NCBI RefSeq assembly: GCF_947179515.1
Contig: NC_067492.1
Span: 12,077,847 to 12,141,846, forward strand
DNA: 64,000 bases
Direction of reading: 5' to 3'
DNA from: Apodemus sylvaticus
Lineage: Eukaryota; Chordata; Mammalia; Rodentia; Muridae
Below the pieces are notes generated by a model. That model did not search any database. It had not been told where the DNA came from and was given only the letters and a program-made list of their open reading frames with translations. A program made the translations under genes and the position numbers. Shown here one piece after another: positions 1-11,329 of this stretch (its first letter is position 1; each line of letters opens with the position of its first letter).

Positions 1-330
1 CTTAGGGAGCTCACACTGAAATCGCAGAAAGCTCAGGAACACTGACTGCCCCACCCCCACCCTGAGCTGGGCACTGGCACCTTGTCCGCTGCATCTACAG
101 GAGACGTATACTCTGCTACTTCAGAGGCATGCCATAGGACAGTTCACTCAGCCTTTCTGGAACCCCCAAGTCCGGTTCCCTGCAGGGGCTGGACTTCCAG
201 TAAGATAGGCTATTGATCTAAGAGAGCCAGAATGCAAATGGGGAAGGATATTAGAATCGGAGGAGGAAGACAGAGATGGATGCTGTGAAACTACGGAGAT
301 ATTAAAGAAGAAGCAAACAGCAAAAGCTAA

Positions 331-366
331 AGAGGGAAGGAGGGAGGGAAGGAGGAAGAAGGGAAG
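331..366. repeat. GGAA/GGGA purine-rich tract
   Basis: About 36 bases of nearly pure purine, mostly GGGA and GGAA steps. It is simple sequence with no coding meaning. Open frames across it read as serine/leucine/proline-rich shadows. Confidence 0.7.
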
Positions 367-1050
367 ACGGACGCCAAGACAGAGGGGGAGTGATGGGAGA
401 CAGAGGGCTAGAAACCCCAGTGAGCATAGAGCCCTGGCCCTCAGTGTGGCTCAGGACGGACAGACGGAGAAAGCGCAGTTTCCAATCAACAGCATCAATT
501 AAACCCAAAGTCACGTCACCACAGGGGCTGGTGGCTGCAGTGCCCACACTCCCGGACTTCTGCCATTCTGCAACAGGCCCTCGGTGCTTCCACTGGACCA
601 CGATCCCTGGGCTGTGACCCTTTAGCCTACCTGGCTGCTTCCCAAGTCCCCTCCCACCCTAGGGACAAGGAATATCTGTCCCTAGCCACTGAGAATGTTC
701 TTGGTGACACCTGGGCTCTGGGTCCTAACCTGGCATGTCATCCAAGAAATAAGGCAAAGCCAAGGCTTGACTTCCATGACACATAGTGAAGACCAGAATG
801 CCCAGCAGGGACCCTAACCGGCAGCTCTGGCCCCGCCCTGGGGAACAGAGGGGCCATATACATTACATAGTTTAGGGAGGAGGTGGGACAGGCGGCCAAG
901 CTAATGTGCCTCCCTTGGCCCGATGGAGGTACAAGCAGGAGAGAGACCCAAGGGGTGGGCTGGGGCAAGGCTGCACCCACCTAGCTCTCTGAAGGGAGAC
1001 TGCCGCTGCTTCCCTGAGTTAGGCTCCGGATCACAGCAGTAGCTGGTGCG

Positions 1051-1107
1051 GCCTCCTCCTCTCTTCTCCTTCCTTCTTCTCGCCTCCTCTGCTGCTCCTG
1101 CCTCTGG
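1051..1107. repeat. CT-rich tract
   Basis: A pyrimidine-rich stretch of CCT and TTC steps within otherwise unique intron sequence. It is imperfect and probably an old simple repeat. The opposite strand gives the glutamate/arginine-rich frames seen across 900-1235. Confidence 0.6.
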
Positions 1108-2429
1108 CTGAGCAGCCAAGCAGGGGCGGCAAGCGTGGAGGACGCTGGGGCAGCCTGGTTTGTCAGCCCGCAGGGGGAGCTCTGACGTCGCCCAGCCCAC
1201 TGCAGCCTGGGAGAGTCATCACTACCACCAGCCAAGGGCCATGGCCGGGTTAAAGGGACATGCCCGGAGCTGGCTGGGCGTGTGCTTCACTCCTCTGACC
1301 CGGGAGGGATGCTCTAGCCCCGGAAACAAAAGGCCCTCCTACTAGTATGTGGGGACCATCATCAACAGAGAAAACAGGGCTCCCTGGCTATTTCCCCCAT
1401 GTCCAGCCTTCTGTCCCTTAGCCCCTGATCGGCTGTCTAGTGTCCCCTCTGTCCCTTAAGAGCTTTCTATGCTCGGTATATAGCCTGAAGCTGACAAGAC
1501 CATATCATCTAGATTCAGGCACGGGCATTGATCTCACTCCTACCAGAGAGCTCCCTCCCACACTCATACTAGGTGTGCCCCCTCCCTCCAGGGCACCCTC
1601 CCACTCACCCCCTGCACTCCCATATCAATGCATATCCCTGGGGGGCAGCTGTCTCCAGAGGCCCCGGTGAGTCACCCTCCCCTCCCCCTCCCCTCCCAGT
1701 CCTCTGGGACATGCCTGTGTCTGAGTAGCATATATTTGTGGCTCAGTCTCCCCAGAGGCTGACGGTGAGGATGAGGATGGGGTTGTAGGGTCCAGAGAGA
1801 GAGGCAGCCTTGAAGCTGCATAACTGAGCACTAAAGACATTCCAGAAGGCTGCCCTGCTGCCCTTCAGGGTCCTCCTTGGCCCCCACAGGGCCTGGCATT
1901 GCCTAGCCTAGCAAAGACCCAGTACTACAGTCATCAGGGCAAGAGAGGTCAAGGGAGGCCCCCACAGAGGCTGGTTAGAGCACCCCCTAAAGACGAGACA
2001 ACAGAGGGACCTGGGGAGCTCTGCTGGCCAGAGGGGACAAAATGAGGTTGTGGGTGACAGAGGGCAGAGCATGGTGGCTGAGTTCCAAGATGGGGCTAGA
2101 GCAGGCATGGCTTTTGGTGTCCTCCAAGAGAAGATGATACGGATGGGGATATGTCACACGGTGTCCCTCACACTGCTGCAGCCAACTGCTTCTAGCTGCT
2201 TCTTCCCCATCCAGGGTGCCTATCTCTCTTGCCTCTGGGTGGTACCGAAAGGGCCATCAGCTGCTATGGTCAAGAGCGAGCAAGGAACCAGGGTGCAGCC
2301 TACTCCCAAGAGACCAGCAGGGCCAACCTAGATCTACCATGAGGTTCAAGGGGGGAAGGAAAGGAGCTCTTTGAATAGAATTAGGAATTCTAAGCCGTTC
2401 CTTAGGGACGGGCAAAAACTAAGTCTTTT

Positions 2430-2572
2430 GGTTTTTTGAGACAGTGTTTCTCTGCGTAGCCCTGGCTGACCTAAAACTCACTCTGTAGACCAGGCTGGCT
2501 TCGAGCTCAGAAATCCCCCTGCCTCTGCCTCCCAAGTGCTGGGATTAAAGGCGTGTGCCACCACCGCCCGGC
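2430..2572 (-). mobile_element. B1 SINE
   Basis: A near full-length B1 on the minus strand. On the plus strand it reads from the T-rich tail through gagacagtgtttctc and ctgggattaaaggcg to the ccaccgcccggc head. It is 7SL-derived and non-coding. Divergence is moderate, with a few differences from the young mouse consensus. Confidence 0.93.
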
Positions 2573-3056
2573 ATACAACTAAGACTTGATGACATCATCT
2601 GCCATCTGACCCTGGATGCAGCTGCTCTTTGCGGTCCTTTCCTGGACTGCTCAGCCATTTTAATAGCACGATCAATTCCCGTTCAACCTTCGGTCCAAAT
2701 GATGTTTGTCAAGTTTCCGACCGATGTGCTCACAGACACACAGAGCCAGTCTTTCCACGGTTTGCAAACTCAAAACTAAACTAACCAAAAAGATACAGGA
2801 CACATCCTCACTTAAGTCCAGCAAAGAGAACACCCACGCGAGGCGAGCCTCACAAGTTCCGAAGTCTGACAACTGGCCCGTGGACTCAGTTTCAGCATCT
2901 TCCAAACAGAGGCTACAGAATTCATTTTTCAGGCTCAGGAGAACTAGCAGGCTCCCAGACGGTGGGCAGCATGCAGCAGGTGCATAATCCATGCACAGCC
3001 CTCCCGAGAGTCTTTTATACCTTCATGATTTTTCTTTTTCTTTCTTTCTTTTTTTT

Positions 3057-3218
3057 TGGATTTGGTTTTTTTTTTTCGAGACAGGGTTTCTCTGTATAGC
3101 CCTGGCTATCCTGGAACTCACTCTGTGGACCAGGCTGGCTGGGAACTCAGAAATCCGCCTGCCTCTGCCTCCCAGAGTGCTGGGATTAGAGGTGTGCGAC
3201 ACCACACCACCGCCCGGC
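3057..3218 (-). mobile_element. B1 SINE, 100 bp from the Cmip exon
   Basis: A full-length minus-strand B1 with a T-rich tail on the plus strand and an extra small insertion near its head (accacaccaccgcccggc). It is in sense orientation to Cmip and lies about 100 bases inside the intron after exon 3316-3441. B1s this close to a donor can supply cryptic splice sites, but nothing here shows that it does. Confidence 0.93.
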
Positions 3219-3315
3219 TTCATGATTTTTCTAAGTTGTCCAAAGCTAACGTGTACAGAGGGAGCGGGTGAGAAGAAAGAGAGGGAAACTGCTGGCTCAT
3301 GCTTACTCTCCCTAC

Positions 3316-3441
3316 CTGCAGCAGGACGGTCCCTCCAGGGATCGTGAGCTGTAAACAGTACTTCGGGGCGTTCTCCCAGGACAGCGGCTGAACGTCTTCG
3401 ATGGCGCTGTAGGAGACCGAGTTTTCCATGTACCCAGACGG
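3316..3441 (-). CDS. Cmip: Cmip coding exon (probably exon 2), part of the PH-domain region
   Basis: Read on the minus strand, a pyrimidine-rich tract ending in cacag (3442-3446) is followed by 126 bp of open frame and a CTGCAG|GTAGGG donor (intron starts at 3315). The 42 codons start PSGYMENS and end GGTVLLQ, with both boundaries in phase 0, so the exon can be skipped or joined without frameshift. I recognise the peptide as C-Maf-inducing protein, a cytoplasmic adaptor of about 773 residues with an N-terminal PH domain and C-terminal leucine-rich repeats, linked to T-cell and podocyte signalling. This exon would hold roughly residues 100-141, the later strands of the PH domain. The next exon should supply the conserved tryptophan of the PH C-terminal helix and is not in the window. 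The identification comes from recall of the family sequence, not from a search. Confidence 0.93.
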
Positions 3442-3446
3442 CTGTG

Positions 3447-5380
3447 CCGGAAGAGAGAGAAAAACAAGAGCTGGTGAGCAGACACCGTGAACACAGAAAC
3501 GCAGCTACCTAGGGACCCAAAGACCAGCTCTGGGCTGCCAGCATCCCACTGTGGGGAGGGGCTGTGGAGGGAATTCATTCCACACCTAGGATACAAAATG
3601 AAGAACAGGCAAAGGCACCCTTAGGTCAAGGGTGAGGAGGGGTCAGAGCTTGAATCTAAGGATCCCTTCCCATAGCAGCATCCTCCAAAGGCTCCTGGGG
3701 TGTGGGGAGGGCTCCATCCCATGGAGGTCACACTCCCTACTGCAGCCTACTGACAGGACCTCTGACCCATCCTGCATCCTCACACCCAAAGTCCACAGAG
3801 CACATGCTAGCTATCTTTCTTCAGTGCCTGGACCACCACAGGGCTCAATAGCTTGTGTGGAGAGAGAGCATGAGAAAGACAAGCTGGATCAGTGATGGGA
3901 GGGGGAGAGGGCAAGCCAGGCCTCAAACCATCCATCCACTCCGCCTCTGTGAGAGTCCCATTGTCTCAGAGAAGCATCAGGGGAACACACAGGCCGCTAA
4001 GCCCTGCTAAGGTCTTCAATACCCCCACCTGCAAAACACCAGAGGTCAGGAGTGCATCGGTGATAAAGTAGAGTGAGCCAATACCAAAGGCAACCTCCCA
4101 CAAGCACCCTTCGCCCGCGTACACACACACCGCTCCGGGAACTCCAGGAGTGGAATTTCACAATGACTTTAGGGAGAAGGTGGCAGGGCCATCCGTGGAA
4201 CACGGCCAAGACTGCATGAAGGTGTACACTATGCTGTGCTACAACCAGGAAGGCGCAATTTGAAGTCCATGACCTGGGGAGTATTTTACTTAGGCCTCTG
4301 ATCGTTTTTTTTTTCTTCTTTTCTAACTGACATGTAGTGATGGTGGAGGGGGAGCTGGCGACTAAACTGCCTCAGCCTCCCTGGTGCGGGTGGTCACCAG
4401 CCTGAAGTAAAGTGAATGACCCATTTAGGTCATATCCACTGAGCTTCTAGTATATTCCAGGGGTCATGGTGGTGGGCATTGCATAACATTGGAATCCAGT
4501 GGGGTGAACAGACAACAAACAGAGTGAGAAAAGAGTAAACGTGCAGGAAGGAGTAGAGAGGAAGATGGAGGATTGAATGGGGCAAACAAAATGGGGCATG
4601 GTGACAGGGCCATAGCGGGAACTTAGAGCTAATGCAAAGGCCAGGGGGTGGGGGGGATGGGTGGAGGGGGCATCGAGTCAGAGGGTTGAGAGAAGAGATC
4701 CGGCAGAAGGAAGCACTTCTGCTGGGGTCTAGGGACCACATCCCCAAGGGGAAGGTGCTGCAGGAAATTCTAGCAGCGTCACCGGAAGCCACCAAGAACA
4801 GAGCCAGGAGGACAGTGTTGGTGGGAGGTAGCTGACCACGAGCTCTTCGCACCGGTGCACTTCTCCTCTGCAAGACCCGCAGACCACAGTGTCCGCCTGA
4901 GCCAACCGCCCCAGTGCGTGGAGGTTGCCGCAGGCCCCCTCCACCCTACAGCCCGGCCTGGCTATCCAGAAGCAGCTTGTAGCTGAAGCCGTAAGCAAGG
5001 CTTTCTGGGAAAGGGCTGGGTATAAATAAATAAGCACCCTTTGTTTTTAAAAGCCGGATTGATGGCTTTTCCACTGTCTGACTCAGCGCTTGGCCCAAAG
5101 CAGTCTTGAGAGCCATTAGGACCTTATGTTTGAATCCCTTACTGTGTGTCATTAAGACAGTTACAGCACCTCTCTGAACCTGGTTCCTCTGACGGGTAAT
5201 TTCATAAACAGAATCGCGGAGAATGTTCCAGGGGATCTAATTTGCCAAGGGCTTATTTAGCTCAGCGTCTAGAACATATTGAAGAGACCGATGGAATGAC
5301 TATAGTTGATCTCTAGCATCCTCTTCCCCAAACTCCAAAACCCAAGTGAAGACAAAACGTTCTTCAAGACGCCTGCCTGA
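3447..5380. other. Unique intron sequence
   Basis: No interspersed repeat is evident apart from a short T-run near 4305 and a G-rich tract at 4644-4670. The frame of 147 codons at 4430-4873 on the minus strand lacks splice signals and resembles no family I know. Confidence 0.5.
4644..4670 (+). repeat. G-rich tract with G-quadruplex potential
   Basis: Four or more runs of three or more G lie within 27 bases, separated by one- to three-base loops. This meets the usual quadruplex pattern on the plus strand, which is the non-template strand for plus transcription and the template strand for Cmip. Confidence 0.55.
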
Positions 5381-5500
5381 GCCGGACACGCCAAGGCTCA
5401 CCTGCCGTTCCCACACTCAGAAGGCGGAGGCAAGGGGGCTGAGCATGTGAGGCTAGCCTGGGCTATCTAACAATTTTGTGTGTCTAAAACCAAAAGGATG
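5381..5500 (+). mobile_element. Old, diverged B1-type SINE
   Basis: Recognisable B1 head (gccggacacgcc) and body (ggcggaggcaa, ggctagcctgggcta) with many substitutions. It is likely one of the early B1/PB1 subfamilies. Confidence 0.65.
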
Positions 5501-6386
5501 CCCAGCACTCATGGAGGATAAGGAATACCTAAGTCCAGCTGAAGAGGGTTTCGGGGGGCAGGATAAGCAATTCTACTATGGAATCTGGGAACACAACAGA
5601 GCCACTGGGAACCTAAGATGACTTAACCAGGACACGGACCATGAGAGTATTGGGTCCCAACGTCAGGGCCATGTTGGCACTTTTGTGTAGAACACTATAG
5701 ACAGGCAAAGTGGTGTGGCTCAGAGGGTATTTTTCTCATCTTCTCTGCTCTCCTCTACATCCAAGGTTCACTGCAGGTTAAGCTACGCTGACGCCTCCGC
5801 GCCCAGAGGGTCCTCACCAGGACAGGAAACTCAAAGACATGTAGGTGCATATGTGTCACACCCACTGAGACCATGCTACCCACAGCAATGGTGACACGGG
5901 AGCCAGAGTCACCAGCAGACGAGAGGTGAATCAGAAGGTAGGACCAATCAAGACGTCCACCACACCAAGGGAGAATGGGAAACGCAGCTCTCAGGCACAA
6001 CTAAGAGATTACATACAGGCTTCCTAGAATCAGGCTCGCAGCGCAAGGTTCCAGGGTGCCCTGGAATCCACAAAACCACTGGTGGAGTCAGATGGGCGGC
6101 TGTCACGTCCTGGGTCTGTACGGAGTCAGACGGGAAGCTCTGGGCTGCGGGGGTGGACTGGGCATGGGGGAGGCAGGGCATACTTGCTGGGGTGATCTGG
6201 AACCAGCTCACCCCAAATGGCTGTTCCTCGTACCACCATCATCCATCAGCTCTCCCGGAGCTGCACACTAATGGGTGGATGTCACTGCATGTAAATGACA
6301 ACTCACACTTGACTAACAAATGCAGCGTGGGAAGGTGAGGGACAGAACCTAAGCGTGCGGATAAAATTAAATCAAGATCACTCAGG

Positions 6387-6595
6387 AGCCACGCCTGAAG
6401 GCTCAAGCCTATAAACCCCAGGGGGCTGAGACAAGATCACCAATTCAAGACCTGCCAGGGCTACAGGGTGAGTTCAAGGCCAGCCTAGGCAGCTGAGAGG
6501 GTCACAATATAAAATGTAAGAGGGCCAGAGATGCGGCACAGTGGAAGAGTGCTTGGCTAGCATGTTCAAGAACCTAGGTTCAATCTCAATCTCAA

Positions 6596-6596
<1 letters not shown>
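6387..6596 (+). mobile_element. B1-ID composite SINE relic
   Basis: A diverged B1-like half (about 6387-6520) is joined to an ID-like half with gtggaagagtgcttggctagc and aacctaggttcaa, the tRNA-Ala-type A and B box regions. Its A-rich end has become the CA repeat that follows. Confidence 0.7.
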
Positions 6597-6648
<52 letters not shown>

Positions 6649-6658
6649 CACTCACACA
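6597..6658. repeat. (CA)n microsatellite
   Basis: A pure CA run of about 22 units (6597-6641) degrades into CTCACA units. It sits on the 3' end of the preceding SINE, the usual birthplace of such repeats. Confidence 0.95.
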
Positions 6659-6682
6659 GACATTCATTAATACGCTAATGCA

Positions 6683-6755
6683 TTTCTTTCTTTTCTTTTC
6701 TTTCTTTTCTTTCCTTTCTTCCTTCCTTGCTTCCTTCCTTCCTTTCTTTCTTTCT
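6683..6755. repeat. Polypyrimidine (TTTC/CCTT)n tract
   Basis: Seventy-odd bases of TTTC, TTTTC and CCTT units lead directly into the tail of the reverse B1. The tract is probably an expanded SINE tail. Confidence 0.9.
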
Positions 6756-6905
6756 GATTTGGTTTTTTTCGAGACAGCGTTTCTCTGTACAGCCTTGGCT
6801 GTCCTGGAACTCACTCTGTAGACCAGGCTGGCCTCGAGCTCAGAAATCCACCTGCCTCTGCCTCCCAAGTGCTGGGATTATAGGCGTGCGCCACCACCGC
6901 CCGGC
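6756..6905 (-). mobile_element. B1 SINE
   Basis: A full-length minus-strand B1, close to consensus, ending in ccaccaccgcccggc on the plus strand. Its tail borders the pyrimidine tract. Confidence 0.94.
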
Positions 6906-6919
6906 TGCGTTTCTTTCAT

Positions 6920-7275
6920 TTTAATTTGTATTGCATGTAACTCTGTGTCTGCGTATGTGTATGTGTGCTGCGTCCATGTGCCACGCACAGGTATACAAAG
7001 GCCAGAGGACACCGGGTGCCCAGTGATAGTTACCACTTTCTGCTTACCCCTTTGAGTCAGAGTCTCACTAAATCTGCAGCTGCTCTGCTTTTGTCTAGAC
7101 TGATTTGGCTTCTGCGCTATGGGGCTTGACCTGTCTCTTCTGAGACACTGGAGTCACAGTTGTGTGTATTGCCATGACTGGCCTTTAAATGAACGTTGGG
7201 GATTCGAACCCCCGTCCTTAATGGCTTGTGAAACAAGGTCACTTACCCACTGAACGATCCCTTCAGGCTTTCCTG
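6920..7275 (-). mobile_element. Diverged B3-type SINE region
   Basis: Plus-strand landmarks are a TATGTGTATGTG stretch, aggccagaggacaccgggtgcc, gattcgaaccc (B box complement) and cccactgaacgatcccttcag (head complement). It is longer than a B3, so an insertion or two overlapping old copies are likely. The tRNA-like gattcgaaccc belongs to the SINE, not to a tRNA gene. Confidence 0.55.
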
Positions 7276-7338
7276 ACTAGTCATAACCATAACTTGTATT
7301 GCTCTCTAGCTATTGTGCACATGCATGTACGTGTACGT

Positions 7339-7355
7339 ACACACACACACACACA
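7339..7355. repeat. Short (AC)n run
   Basis: Eight AC units at the tail of the next SINE. Confidence 0.8.
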
Positions 7356-7364
7356 ATTGTGGCA

Positions 7365-7450
7365 ATCAATTTGTGGGAGTCAGTTCTCTCCTTCCACCCA
7401 GGGATCATGCTTGGGTCATCAAGCCTTTACCCGATGAGTCATCTCACAGG

Positions 7451-7453
<3 letters not shown>
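7365..7453 (-). mobile_element. B3 SINE fragment
   Basis: The plus strand reads gtgggagtcagttctctcc, a hallmark of the reversed B3 body, then tacccgatgagtcatctcacaggccc, the reversed tRNA-like head. The 3' part is replaced by AC repeat. Confidence 0.8.

Positions 7454-7489
<36 letters not shown>
7454..7489. repeat. (TA)n microsatellite
   Basis: Eighteen perfect TA units abut the B3 head. The tract melts easily and is prone to length change. Confidence 0.95.
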
Positions 7490-7490
<1 letters not shown>

Positions 7491-7589
7491 CTGAGTCCTA
7501 AAGCAAAGAATTTGCTTGTGCTGTACCTATGAGCATGCCTCTGCTCCTGCCCTTTCTGCCAGATGACAGAACTACCGTTATGCTTTGCA

Positions 7590-7745
7590 GGAGCGATAAA
7601 CAACTCCGAAGTGAACATCCTTGTGAGGTCTGTTTTTCTAGCCTATATTTAGGATTATTTCTTTAGGCCAGATTCCCAGAAATGGAATTACTGGGACAAA
7701 GGGTTAGAGCGTGTTTTCTGCTGTTGCCAAATTACTCTCATTAGA
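7590..7745 (+). mobile_element. Ancient LINE-1 (L1M-type) 3' relic
   Basis: The stretch around 7650-7720 (ttatttctttaggccagattcccagaaatggaattactgggacaaaggg) follows the well-known L1M pattern of a Kozak-like ggaattactgggtcaaagggt block. It predates the rodent SINEs and has no coding content left. I identified it by eye. Confidence 0.6.
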
Positions 7746-10700
7746 GAGATATTAAGGAGTCCTGGGAGCCCTGGCCAGGAATGAGGGACCCACTGCCGTC
7801 TCTGCCGGGTACTACTCTCTGGCCATGTTCGAACAAGGTGGGTTTGGCACTAGGGTTTCTGGACTGAGTACCATGTTGGGTCAGCATGTGCTGGGTGCTG
7901 AGGAAACAGACATCTATCACCCAAGGTCCCCGCTGTTGGGGTGCAGCCTTCTGTGAGTTGTGCATTGGGGACACTGTCTTCTCGTGGGAGGTGGGGACAA
8001 ATCTCTGAGCTGTGGCAGTGTTCTGCTATGGGACTAATATGGGCTCGCGTTAGAGGGCCCGCGTTTCCCAGAAAATGCCCTCTAGAATTCTGGGATAAGC
8101 CTGGCTCGGAAGCACCCAAGGTCTGAATAGGAGACAGAGCAGGCGGCTGGAGGCAGTGTCCCCTCCCCGATCCCCAAGACCTTCACAGAGCTAATGTTTC
8201 CATTAATTATCTGCGCTCTCGAGCGTCTCATCCAGTGGGGGTGCTCATCCGACAGCATCACCATCCTGTCTTTCAGAGATCGGCTCTGCTACCCCAGTCT
8301 ATCGCTGGTTTCCATGGTGATGAGCACATGACTCATTGAGTCTTCAGCCCCCAGGACGAGGCTCTAGGCTGACTCAAGACACGCGTTCCAGTGGGATGGG
8401 GGGCTCCCACACCCTAAAAGGAAAAGCCTATCTGGAAAGTCCCTCGATCAGCCACTCCAGACTGGAGCCGCTAAGGGCGGCAGAAGCCTCATCCTGGCCC
8501 GGGTTGTAAGCAGCAGGCTGATTGTCACTCCGGCAGCCGGCTGAGTGAGACTTGAGTCATCCCTTGAGGGAAGCTGAGTGGCAGAGGAGGGTCCTTTGGC
8601 GCCATCATGCTGGCTCTGCAGGAGGAAGCTCTGCTCTGGTCTCCAGGAATGCTGCCGCCACATGATTCGGCAGGAAGCCCCTTCCAGCGCAGGTGGCCAG
8701 GCAAACCCGACAAGGTCAGGGACAGTATTCTCAATAGTCGTTCTGCCAGGGACTAGTAAAGAACCCTCCGAGATGCCGGGGGGGATACCCATCATGCCAA
8801 GAAGCCAACACCTGACAGGAAAATACCATCACCTGCCCATTACATTCGGCCTGTGTGAATCCGCCGATTCAGAACACTGCTCCACGGGCTCAGAGCTGAG
8901 GCCCTGCCTCACCCCTGTTTGTCAAATTCCCCCCACTGTGTGGACCACCTACATGTTCTACCTACTTATGGCCACTTGGACTTCCTATTCTCCCGTTACT
9001 GTGAAAAAGTCTTTGCCCTACTATCTTTCCAACAGGGTGACAGGAATATACCGACATCACAGTCTTCCCACTCTTTCAGGCCTTATGCCCACAGCCCCCA
9101 CCTACCCCATCCCACCCCACCCCAAAAATCCCACCCACTACAAGCCCCACCCTCACTTAGCATACCCACGCCCCCACGCCCCCTCCTGTGACCACCCTAA
9201 CCCCAGTTCAGTGCTTGACTTCACTCAACCACACCGCAATGCCACGGCAAGCAAGGGAGCTGTAGTCACCCTGAGGAAATGGAGAGAGAGAAGATAAGAC
9301 AGGTCGCAGGCTTCCTGCTTCCCACCATGATCCAGTCTTGCAACCACCAATATAGAGACCTAGGCAGTCCTGGGCAAGTTACCAACTCCAGGGAAGCATG
9401 CATCATGCAGAACACAGCTAAGGTTAAGGCCAGCAGGTACGGGGGGCCTGGTCTCCCCCTGCTGCACAGCTGTGGAGTCCCTGCATAACTATAACAGCAG
9501 CTGCACTACAGTAGGACAACAAAAAAATCCCCTGCAGCAGGGCCTGAAGGGCAGGGCCACCCCAGGACTCCATGAGGACAGTGAGGAGGCATACAGGGGG
9601 CTCATTAATCAAGGAGCCAGCCTCGGCAGCTGCCCCCTTTTATGGCTAAATACCTCAAGAAGTTTAGTAACAGAGCCAAGGCAGGCTATTTCCACATCCC
9701 GACCCTTCCAAGACCCATCTTCTCGGCGGGCATGGGAAGGGTGGGAATTTGGTCCCTGGGCCTGGCACATTGGCATCTGTCCCAACATGCGCCTTTGCCA
9801 ATGAAACGGTTGATAAGTTTCTCAAAGATGTCTCTCCAAGTCAGCTCCATTCTACCCGGAGTCCACGGACATGTAGAAGAATAGTACCAGGCAGGCAGGT
9901 TCCTAGGGACCCTGGGGGAGGTCTCACTGGGACCTCTTCAGAATGGAAAGAAAAAGAGGGAAGAAGGTTTGGGGTACGGGGCATGTACACCACGCACAAC
10001 AGAGTGAGCTCTCAACAGTATGGGAACCCAGAACCCTGCTCTGGACTGTCATGAACCTGCAGGTGACCCTGACTTTGAACCTTTCCCCCACAGCAGAACC
10101 ATTAGGACCTATACGCTGTTACAAGCTGGCAATGGATTCCTTAAGAAGACAGTTAGAGCGCACTGGGTGTGTGCTCTTGCCCCTTGTCCGCCTGCTTCCT
10201 TGCCACCGTGAAGAGAACAGATTTACTTCTCCAGATGCTCCTGTACAGACGGTTCTGCCTCATCAGAGGCCCAAAGCAACATGTCGGGATAACCATGCTC
10301 ACAAGCACACGAACTCTTTTCCTTTAAGTTGACTGTCCCAGCAAAGGAACTCTCTGAGGGGCACAAGAGTTTCTGGGGGTGCACGAGTAAAGCTGTGGCA
10401 TCCACCAGGGGCCCGCTGAGAGATGCTGGCTGAGCCCTTCAGCTCTGTCTCCAGCACCGCCTTTTCTAAGAATGTCTAAGCGCTGCCCTTGGCTGTAACC
10501 CTCAATTCAATGGAAGCCTCACACAAGTTCTGCAGAAATTTCCCCAGAGGACAAATTTAGGGGAAAGTCCCCGGGCCCATTAAACAAAGCCATGGGGCTC
10601 GACTCAGCCTCCAGGAGAGAGGAGGTTTCTCCCGGGGTTATCCTCATCTACTTGGAAAAACAGGGATACTGGGATGATACAGATGTGTGATCTACAATTC

Positions 10701-10826
10701 CAGGGGCAGGTCCACATCCCTCACTCTCCTCAGCTTGCCAGAATGGCTCAGTGTGGTTGTAGCCTGTTCACAGGCCCAGCATCACAGAAGGAATGGTAGA
10801 GCAATGCCTTCCAGAAAGACAGCTGA
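7746..10826. other. Unique intron sequence, C-rich at 9090-9190
   Basis: Three kilobases nearly free of recognisable repeats. A C-rich simple tract occupies about 9090-9190. A possible regulatory block is noted at 8180-8345. The plus frame 8578-9297 (239 codons) is open largely because the C-rich region lacks stops. It has no domain I recognise and no splice context. Confidence 0.5.
8180..8345. promoter_or_regulatory. Candidate conserved regulatory block
   Basis: Repeat-free and CpG-containing, with a TTAATTAT homeodomain-type core (about 8200-8208), an inverted ctctcgagcg block and a TGACTCA AP-1/MAF half-site (about 8330-8336) beside ccatggtgatg. This resembles a conserved non-coding element, but conservation cannot be seen from one genome. 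Confidence 0.25.
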
Positions 10827-10847
10827 GGGGTGGGGTGGGGGTGGGGG
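10827..10847 (+). repeat. G4-prone G-rich tract replacing a B2 head
   Basis: Four G-runs of four or five with single T loops lie exactly where the head of the adjacent B2 would be. The tRNA-like A box is lost, so this B2 is unlikely to be transcribed by Pol III. Confidence 0.6.
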
Positions 10848-11002
10848 ACTGACTGCTCTTCCAAAGGTCCTGAGTTCAAATCCCAGCAACCACATGGTGG
10901 CTCACAACCATCTATAACAAGATTTAACGCCTTCTTCTGGAGTGTCTGAAGACAGCTACAGTGTACTTACATATAATAAATAAATCTTTAAAAAAAAAAA
11001 AA
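10848..11002 (+). mobile_element. B2 SINE, head-truncated
   Basis: Begins inside the tRNA-like part (gactgactgctcttcc), keeps the B box (gagttcaaatcc), the ccacatggtggctcac block and the aataaataaatctttaaaa tail with polyadenylation-like signals. Only the first ~35 bases are missing. Confidence 0.93.
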
Positions 11003-11329
11003 GGGCAGGGTGGGGGTGGTGGAGGATACAGTTGAGGCTCTGGGAGGTGTGGGGACTCCAGGGCTCAGTGGTGTAGGGCCCAGCAGCCCTGCAGCCCCCT
11101 CAGTTCAGCGGAGGACTGAGTAGACAAGTCACTCTGCATATGACCTCTATGACCCCTCAGGGTTCACAGCTTACCCTCCATTCAGAAGGAAGACGGGGCA
11201 GGACGCAGGTCGCCCATGTCATCACGACCAAACTTTTTCACTTTGATATTTTCAGTGTGTGTGTGTGTGGACGGCTTGTACACGTATGTGGCTATGTGTG
11301 GCTGCCACAGGACCTCAGTTTCCTTGTCA

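Larger units (their letters stand above)
1..3315 (-). other. Cmip: Intron downstream of the Cmip exon (partial)
   Basis: This is the intron that follows the 3316-3441 exon in the sense of the gene. It starts with the GTAGGG donor at 3315 and continues beyond the left edge. It holds two reverse-strand B1 SINEs, a purine tract (about 331-366) and a pyrimidine tract (about 1051-1107). The rest is unique sequence of moderate GC with no convincing exon. Open frames of up to 118 residues here are overlapping, lack splice signals and resemble no family I know. Confidence 0.8.

Noticed and set aside
7195..7270. tRNA-like gattcgaaccc block
   Set aside because: It is the B box region of a reversed B3-type SINE head. 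There is no cloverleaf or Pol III terminator arrangement of a real tRNA gene.
8578..9297. 239-codon plus-strand frame
   Set aside because: The longest frame in the window, but it runs through C-rich DNA where stops are rare, has no domain I recognise, and shows no splice or promoter context.
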